Part shown: piece after piece, positions 29,953-35,575 of the stretch
How positions within the stretch are numbered: position 1 is the stretch's first letter
Layout of the letters: every line of letters starts with the position of its first letter
NCBI GenBank assembly: GCA_013151175.1
Contig: JAADIV010000022.1
Location: forward strand, 1 to 35,575
Length of the DNA: 35,575 nt
Reading direction: 5' to 3'
Source: Deltaproteobacteria bacterium
GTDB lineage: Bacteria; Desulfobacterota; Desulfobulbia; Desulfobulbales; VMSU01
The notes under the pieces: model-generated
Told to the model about the DNA's origin: nothing
The model's database searches: none
The model's input: only the letters and a program-made list of their open reading frames with translations
Made by a program: the position numbers and the translations under genes

Positions 29953-31221
29953 TTGATAGTCAAGGCATTAAAAGGATTCAAGGACATCCTACCAGATGAG
30001 GCCAATCTTTGGCAAGATGTAGAACGGGTGGCCCGGCAAATTTTCCATCGTTTCGGCTATCGAGAGATCAGGGTGCCGATTTTGGAGAAGACAGGGCTTT
30101 TCGCCCGCTCCATCGGCGAAACCACGGATATTGTCGAAAAGGAGATGTATAGCTTTACCGATCGTAACGGCGATTCATTGACCATGCGGCCGGAAGGCAC
30201 TGCCCCGGTATTGCGCGCCTTTATTGAGCATAATCTCCAGGCCGAGCGACCGGTGCAAAAGCTCTATACCATGGGGCCTATGTTCCGCCACGAACGGCCG
30301 CAAAAGGGGAGGCTGCGGCAATTCCATCAGATGAGCGTTGAGGCCATAGGTGCCGATCAGCCGGAAATAGACGCCGAAATCATGGCTATGGCCTCCATGG
30401 TTATTAGCGAATTGGGCCTGGACGTAAGTCTGGAGATAAATTCCCTGGGCTGCCCAAAATGCCGGCCCGCTTTTAACCAGGCTCTGCTTGACTTTCTGGC
30501 AGAAAACGCCGGCAGTTTATGCCCTGATTGTGAACGGCGGCGTTATAAAAACCCTCTGCGGGTACTTGATTGTAAGAACAAGACCTGCCAGGCGCGTTAT
30601 GTCAACGCCCCCTCTATTCAGGCCCATCTCTGCCCGGAATGCGCGGCACATTTTCAGGCAGTGGAGTCTTATCTAAAGGCCCTTGATATAAGGTACAAGG
30701 TTAATCCCTTCATGGTGCGGGGGCTTGATTATTATACCCGCACTACATTTGAGTTATTGACCAATGCCCTTGGTGCTCAGAGCGCGGTTGGGGCGGGTGG
30801 CCGCTATGACGGTCTAATTGAGCAGCTAGGCGGCCCCGCTCTGCCGGGAATAGGTTTTGCCATGGGTCTGGAACGCCTGACCCTGTTATTAGCGGCACAA
30901 CAAAGAAAATCGTCCCAACGGATAGATATATTTATTGCCGCTCTGGGGGGTGCCGCCCTTGAAAGGGGGGTTCTGTTGGCACACGCCCTGCGGCAGCGGG
31001 GAGTGGCGGTAGTGATGGATTACGCCGGCCGCAGCCTGAAGAGCCAGATGAAACAGGCCGCCCGCCATGACAGCCGTTTTACCCTGATAATTGGGGAAAA
31101 TGAACTGGCTGGGGGACAGGCGGTTATGCGCGATATGGAGAGTCATGAGCAGGTGGACGTTATCCTGTCGGAAGATCTTGCTACCTGGAGTACAGCCTTG
31201 GCAAAGAAAATTTTGGCGTAA
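29953..31221 (+). CDS. hisS: Histidyl-tRNA synthetase
   Basis: VKALKGFKDILPDEANLWQDVE; GTAPVLRAFIEHNL; FRHERPQKGRLRQFHQ; GLDYYTRTTFE. TTG start at 29953 with AAGGAA SD; the track ORF runs upstream through the repeat. Confidence 0.95.
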   Translation: MIVKALKGFKDILPDEANLWQDVERVARQIFHRFGYREIRVPILEKTGLFARSIGETTDIVEKEMYSFTDRNGDSLTMRPEGTAPVLRAFIEHNLQAERPVQKLYTMGPMFRHERPQKGRLRQFHQMSVEAIGADQPEIDAEIMAMASMVISELGLDVSLEINSLGCPKCRPAFNQALLDFLAENAGSLCPDCERRRYKNPLRVLDCKNKTCQARYVNAPSIQAHLCPECAAHFQAVESYLKALDIRYKVNPFMVRGLDYYTRTTFELLTNALGAQSAVGAGGRYDGLIEQLGGPALPGIGFAMGLERLTLLLAAQQRKSSQRIDIFIAALGGAALERGVLLAHALRQRGVAVVMDYAGRSLKSQMKQAARHDSRFTLIIGENELAGGQAVMRDMESHEQVDVILSEDLATWSTALAKKILA

Positions 31222-31263
31222 GATTTTTTGGCAGTTAAAATTAATTATTGAAGGAGAAACCCA

Positions 31264-33051
31264 ATGGAATCCATGGGTGGGCTGAAAAGAAGCCATTATT
31301 GTAACGAATTACAGCAGGCGAATGTTGGTGATGAAATCATCTTAATGGGTTGGGTATTACGCCGCCGCGATCATGGCGGGGTAATTTTTGTCGATCTGCG
31401 CGATCTGCGGGGGATTACGCAGGTGGTGTTTAATCCCGAGTACAATGAAAAAGTGCATGCCAAGGCCCATGATTTACGGAGTGAGTGGGTATTAGCAGTC
31501 CGAGGGAAGGTTTGCGCCCGCCCGGAGGGAATGACCAACAAAAATCTACAGACCGGCGCCATCGAAATAATGGTTGATGAATTGCGGATTCTCAACACCT
31601 CCCCGACACCGCCATTCCCGCTAGATGAAGAAAAAGATGTGGCGGAAAATCTGCGCCTTAAATATCGCTATCTTGATTTGCGCCGCCCAAAAATGATTAA
31701 TAATCTGCGTCTACGTCATCAGGCTGCGCACGCCATTCGCACCTATCTGGACGAAAATAATTTTATCGATGTGGAAACTCCAATTTTGACCCGCTCAACC
31801 CCTGAGGGCGCCAGAGATTATCTAGTCTCCAGCCGGGTCAATCCCGGCAAGTTTTATGCTTTGCCACAGTCGCCGCAGCTCTTTAAACAGTTGTTGATGA
31901 TTGCCGGGGTGGATCGTTATTATCAAATCGTCAAATGCTTTCGTGATGAGGATCTGCGGGCCGACCGCCAACCGGAATTTACCCAGATCGACATGGAGTT
32001 ATCCTTCGTTGATGAAGACGACATCATGACCATTGCCGAGGGTATGATTCAACGACTCTTCAAGATTACTCTAAATAAAGACATTAGCACTCCTTTTAAA
32101 CGTATGACCTACGCCGAAGCCATGGAGCGTTTCGGCTGTGATAAACCGGACACCCGTTTCGGTCTGGAATTAATTAACCTAACGGAGACAGTGCGTGACT
32201 GTGGCTTTAAAGTTTTTGCCTCGGTAGTAAAGAAGGGCGGTCTGGTGAAAAGTATTAACGCCAAGGGCTGTGCCACCTTGTCCCGCAAAAATATTGATGA
32301 CCTCACCGAGTATGTGGCGCAGTTTGGCGCCAGGGGGTTGGCCTGGGTCAAAATAAAGGAAGACGGCGAATGGCAGTCGCCTATTGCCAAATTTTTTACG
32401 GAAGCAGAGCGTAACGATATGGGGCAAACCCTGGACGCCGCTCCCGGAGATTTGTTGTTTTTTGTGGCGGATACGCCGGCTGTTGTCCATCAGGCCTTGT
32501 CGGAGCTGCGTCTGGAGCTGGGCCGGCGGCTTAACCTAATTGACAAGAGCGTCTTTGATCTATTGTGGGTAACGGATTTCCCCCTGCTGGAATATGATGA
32601 GGATGAGGGGCGCTATACGGCGGTGCATCATCCCTTTACCGCCCCTCATGAGGATGATCTGGCTCTGCTAGAATCGGCGCCGGGCAAAGTGCGCAGCCGG
32701 GCCTATGATATGGTTTTAAACGGTACGGAAATCGGCGGCGGCAGCATTCGTATTCATCAAAAGGATGTGCAGAACCGGGCCTTTGCCGCCTTGGGTATTT
32801 CGCCGGAGGAGGCGAAGGATAAGTTCGATTTCCTCTTGCGGGCTCTGGAGTTGGGGGCGCCGCCCCATGGTGGTATCGCCTTTGGTCTGGATCGTTTAAT
32901 GATGATATTAACTGCCAGCGATTCGATTAGGGACGTTATCGCCTTCCCCAAAACGCAGCGCGCCGCCTGCCCGCTCACCGAGGCGCCGTCACCAGTGGCC
33001 AGAAAGCAGTTGACTGAGCTGCATTTACGGCCTGACTGGAAAGAGGATTAA
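31264..33051 (+). CDS. aspS: Aspartyl-tRNA synthetase
   Basis: MGWVLRRRDHGGVIFVDLRDLRGITQVVF; YQIVKCFRDEDLRADRQPEFTQIDMELSF; GGIAFGLDRLMMIL. Confidence 0.98.
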   Translation: MESMGGLKRSHYCNELQQANVGDEIILMGWVLRRRDHGGVIFVDLRDLRGITQVVFNPEYNEKVHAKAHDLRSEWVLAVRGKVCARPEGMTNKNLQTGAIEIMVDELRILNTSPTPPFPLDEEKDVAENLRLKYRYLDLRRPKMINNLRLRHQAAHAIRTYLDENNFIDVETPILTRSTPEGARDYLVSSRVNPGKFYALPQSPQLFKQLLMIAGVDRYYQIVKCFRDEDLRADRQPEFTQIDMELSFVDEDDIMTIAEGMIQRLFKITLNKDISTPFKRMTYAEAMERFGCDKPDTRFGLELINLTETVRDCGFKVFASVVKKGGLVKSINAKGCATLSRKNIDDLTEYVAQFGARGLAWVKIKEDGEWQSPIAKFFTEAERNDMGQTLDAAPGDLLFFVADTPAVVHQALSELRLELGRRLNLIDKSVFDLLWVTDFPLLEYDEDEGRYTAVHHPFTAPHEDDLALLESAPGKVRSRAYDMVLNGTEIGGGSIRIHQKDVQNRAFAALGISPEEAKDKFDFLLRALELGAPPHGGIAFGLDRLMMILTASDSIRDVIAFPKTQRAACPLTEAPSPVARKQLTELHLRPDWKED

Positions 33052-33068
33052 GGGCTGACAAAAAAACT

Positions 33069-33096
33069 TTGACAATGCGGCGCTGTGTGTTATAGA
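33069..33096 (+). promoter_or_regulatory. Candidate sigma70 promoter for the cold-shock gene
   Basis: TTGACA - 16 nt - TATAGA, leaving a roughly 120-nt leader before ATG 33223. Confidence 0.6.
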
Positions 33097-33222
33097 ATGA
33101 GTGCTTTAGCGGTATTGTCGGGCGAATTATCCTGGCAATACAACGATTGGTTGTCAAACGGCGCCGGTCATATTATTAAATAGGCCTTTCTAGGGGGTCT
33201 GGTAAAGAAGGAGTAGTTCGAG

Positions 33223-33423
33223 ATGGCTGAAGGAACAGTAAAGTGGTTTAACGCGTCTAAGGGGTTTGGGTTTATCGAGCAAGACGATGGCTCAGATGTT
33301 TTTGTACATTATTCTGCAATTAAGACGGAAGGCTATAAGAGCCTTGATGAAGGTGCCCGTGTTAAGTTTGATGTTGTCGAAGGCAACAAAGGGCCCGCTG
33401 CTGATAATGTTGAGCCCCTGTAA
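33223..33423 (+). CDS. Cold-shock domain protein (CspA family)
   Basis: [41 protein letters not shown]. Confidence 0.97.
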   Translation: MAEGTVKWFNASKGFGFIEQDDGSDVFVHYSAIKTEGYKSLDEGARVKFDVVEGNKGPAADNVEPL

Positions 33424-33610
33424 AAATAAATCAGGCGGTACTTGCAGATGACCTTTGGTAATCTGTGGCAATAAGTTTATGTTACCCCCTATAAGGGTGT
33501 TCAGTAAAATGGCAAGCCGGTAAATTCCCGCTCCTGACTGTTTTCGAGCTAACATCCTGAACTTGCAGTTTTTGAGCAGTCAGTGAAATCTGTGAGCTGT
33601 GCTCCGCACT

Positions 33611-33637
33611 CAGCGGTACGACAACGATCGTATGCGA
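33611..33637 (+). repeat. 27-bp repeat, copy B
   Basis: CAGCGGTACGACAACGATCGTATGCGA, identical to copy A. Confidence 0.95.
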
Positions 33638-33674
33638 TTGCGGGGCATTTTTTTTGCCCTTGGCTTACCTGAGA

Positions 33675-33714
33675 CATAACGGAGCCGCGCTCAAAAGCCG
33701 GGAACTCTGTTATG
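33675..33714 (+). repeat. Stem-loop nested between copies B and C
   Basis: CATAACGGAG (33675-33684) pairs with CTCTGTTATG (33705-33714), one G-U. Confidence 0.7.
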
Positions 33715-33752
33715 GACATAAGTACCCTTTCCCCATGCAATTCCCCAGGTTT

Positions 33753-34049
33753 TCACTTTCGCATACGATCGTTGTCGTACCGCTGTACTAGCAGTCTCTT
33801 CTGCCCAGGGGACATCTTTTTTAACTGGTATTCCCGCTTGGCGGCGTCAGAGCGCGAGGCGGCGGCCTCCTGATATACAAGCTGAACCGGCCGCCTTGCC
33901 CTGGTGTATCTAGCGCCCTTCGCACCATAATTATGTTCTTTGAGCCTTCTGACGAGGTCGATGGTGATGCCGGCGTAGAGGCTGTCATCATTACAGCGCA
34001 GCATATAAACGTACCAGCCACTTGGTTTAATGTTCATGTTGCTCCTCAA
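33753..34049 (-). CDS. GIY-YIG nuclease superfamily protein (small, UPF0213-like)
   Basis: WYVYMLRCNDDSLYAGITIDLVRRLKEHNYGAKGARYTRARRPVQLVYQE; the C-terminal QRYDNDRMR lies within the 27-bp repeat. Confidence 0.88.
   Translation of the reverse strand: MRSNMNIKPSGWYVYMLRCNDDSLYAGITIDLVRRLKEHNYGAKGARYTRARRPVQLVYQEAAASRSDAAKREYQLKKMSPGQKRLLVQRYDNDRMRK
33759..33785 (-). repeat. 27-bp repeat, copy C (inverted)
   Basis: TCGCATACGATCGTTGTCGTACCGCTG is the exact reverse complement of copies A and B. Confidence 0.95.
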
Positions 34050-34120
34050 TTACCTTGAAATATAGTCATAAATTTTGTTACTATCCACCAGAATTTGCAA
34101 GATAATTACAAGGGCGTGAT

Positions 34121-34747
34121 ATGTTCGAGTACGACAACCATGATTTGCCGGAATTAACTCCGACTGAACTGCAAGATGAACGGGATATCCTCTTTGGAAT
34201 TATCAGCCGTTTTATCGGCTATTTCACCATGGATTCGCAGCGTGAAAGCCAAAATAATACAGATACCGAATACCCCTTTGTGCCAATGGATCCCCGACAG
34301 GTCTATGCCCAGATAAAATTCGTGCGCGATTATCTTGACGGGCAGAATCAGGCTGCCGGGCCTTACCGCTTTATCGATATTGGCTGCGGCATTGGCAATG
34401 TATTGTTGACGGCCGAGCAGATGAACTTTGAGGTATGGGGCATTGAGAAGGACAAATTCCCTTTTCAGGTGGCGGCCAAATTAATTGGCTCAGAGCGGGT
34501 CAGCCAGGCGGATATATGGCAGTATGATAATTATGCCGCCTTTAAGGTGATCTATTATTTCCGCCCCTTTCATGACGGCGTCTTGCAACGCCGTTTTGAG
34601 CTTCTTGTTGAAGATCAACTACAGCCCGGCGGAATCTTAATCGCTAACCGCAAGATGAGCGTGAAAATAGACGCCGATCCTCGTTTCAGCCGTCTAAGCA
34701 GCACTATGCCCGTATGGTTGAAAAAGAAAGAGCCGTGTCCCGAATAA
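34121..34747 (+). CDS. Putative class I SAM-dependent methyltransferase
   Basis: FIDIGCGIGNVLLTAEQMNFEVWGIEKDKFPFQVA (motif I and acidic residue of motif II). Confidence 0.75.
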   Translation: MFEYDNHDLPELTPTELQDERDILFGIISRFIGYFTMDSQRESQNNTDTEYPFVPMDPRQVYAQIKFVRDYLDGQNQAAGPYRFIDIGCGIGNVLLTAEQMNFEVWGIEKDKFPFQVAAKLIGSERVSQADIWQYDNYAAFKVIYYFRPFHDGVLQRRFELLVEDQLQPGGILIANRKMSVKIDADPRFSRLSSTMPVWLKKKEPCPE

Positions 34748-35157
34748 CCCCGCCAACACCACTTATTCCCCTGTCTGAGCTTACCTTTACCTTTTCACGG
34801 AGCAGCGGGCCGGGTGGCCAACATGTGAATAAGGTAAATAGCCGGGTCACCCTGTGGTTCGACCTGTGGAATTCTCCCAGTCTGACCGCATTACAAAAAA
34901 ACCGTCTCGGTAAAAAACTGGCCGGCCGGCTCAACCAACAGGGACGGTTATGGTTGGTCAGTAACCGCCATAGGTCACAAATGGCCAACCGCCAGGAGGC
35001 CATAGCCCGATTCTATGATTTACTGCGTGAGGGGCTAAAGACCGAGCGGCCGCGCAAGAAGACCAGAATCAGCAAGGCGGCCAGAAAGCGCCGCCTTACC
35101 GCTAAAAAACGCCGCGGCTCCCTGAAAAGAGAGCGTCACCGGCCTCTTGATGACTAA
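34714..35157 (+). CDS. arfB: Peptidyl-tRNA hydrolase ArfB / RF-1 domain ribosome-rescue factor
   Basis: FSRSSGPGGQHVNKVNSRVTL (GGQ) and basic C-terminal tail KKTRISKAARKRRLTAKKRRG. Start may be GTG 34735. Confidence 0.92.
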   Translation: MVEKERAVSRITPPTPLIPLSELTFTFSRSSGPGGQHVNKVNSRVTLWFDLWNSPSLTALQKNRLGKKLAGRLNQQGRLWLVSNRHRSQMANRQEAIARFYDLLREGLKTERPRKKTRISKAARKRRLTAKKRRGSLKRERHRPLDD

Positions 35158-35575
35158 AAATCTTCAAAATTATCGTCATCATCAAAGGGAATAACTTGCT
35201 CAGACTTGGCGGCTGCCGCAGATTTTATGCCAGGCTTGGGCAGGCTCTTCCTGCCTGCCGGCGGCCGGCGGAGAACCGTTGCCGATGAGGCGGCAGGCCG
35301 GGGCGGCGTTTTGACGGTTCTAGGCGCCCCGCTGCCATTCACCATTCTTGTTAAGCCGCTCAACGTATCCCTGATACTTTCTACCTGGGCGTTCATCTCC
35401 TCGGCGGCGCTGGCAGACTCCTCGGAGTTGGCGGCAATCTGCTGCACGGCCTGATCCAACTGGGTGATGGCCTGATTTACCTGGTTAACCCCGGTGGTTT
35501 GTTCGTTGGAGGCAATAGCCACCTCCTTGATTAACTGGCCGATCTTGCTAGAGTGTTCATTCACCTCGACAAAGG
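35154..35575 (-). CDS. Methyl-accepting chemotaxis protein, C-terminal part (5' end beyond the window)
   Basis: Frame is open to the right edge ([63 protein letters not shown]...). Confidence 0.9.
   Translation of the reverse strand, partial: FVEVNEHSSKIGQLIKEVAIASNEQTTGVNQVNQAITQLDQAVQQIAANSEESASAAEEMNAQVESIRDTLSGLTRMVNGSGAPRTVKTPPRPAASSATVLRRPPAGRKSLPKPGIKSAAAAKSEQVIPFDDDDNFEDF

Noticed and set aside
33549-33740. Minus-strand ORF between the cold-shock and GIY-YIG genes
   Set aside because: It covers repeat copy B and the hairpin; no protein-like conservation recognised.
29915-33785. 27-bp repeats as a CRISPR array
   Set aside because: Only three copies, one inverted and one 3.7 kb away; no regular spacers or cas genes.

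Overview
The window reads as a mostly ordinary bacterial chromosomal segment. Gene content suggests a Desulfobulbales-like member of the Desulfobacterota, but that is inference. It is dense in housekeeping genes: xerD-like recombinase, rpsU, ddl, thiC, ilvE, groES-groEL, polA, fthC, gatC-gatA-hisC-cmk, rdgB, birA, hisS, aspS, a cold-shock gene and arfB. There are two tRNAs, tRNA-Met(CAU) and tRNA-Sec(UCA). Signalling genes include two MCPs (one cut by the right edge), two PilZ proteins and a REC/HD-GYP response regulator. The ORF track misses several small features: a 55-aa CXXC microprotein in front of a NapH-like polyferredoxin, a 41-aa single-TM microprotein, and a decayed REC-domain relic at the left edge. 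No CRISPR, IS element, prophage or obvious defence system was seen. The most unusual unexplained signals are two dispersed repeat families. The first is a perfect 27-bp repeat, CAGCGGTACGACAACGATCGTATGCGA, present three times. One copy abuts the hisS Shine-Dalgarno sequence. The other two form an inverted pair around a nested hairpin, and one of them supplies the C-terminal codons of a GIY-YIG gene. The second is a composite palindromic family built on CTGAAYAGTTAC / TATGCTTCGAAGTC, seen at the left edge and just upstream of rdgB, with a partial copy before ddl.
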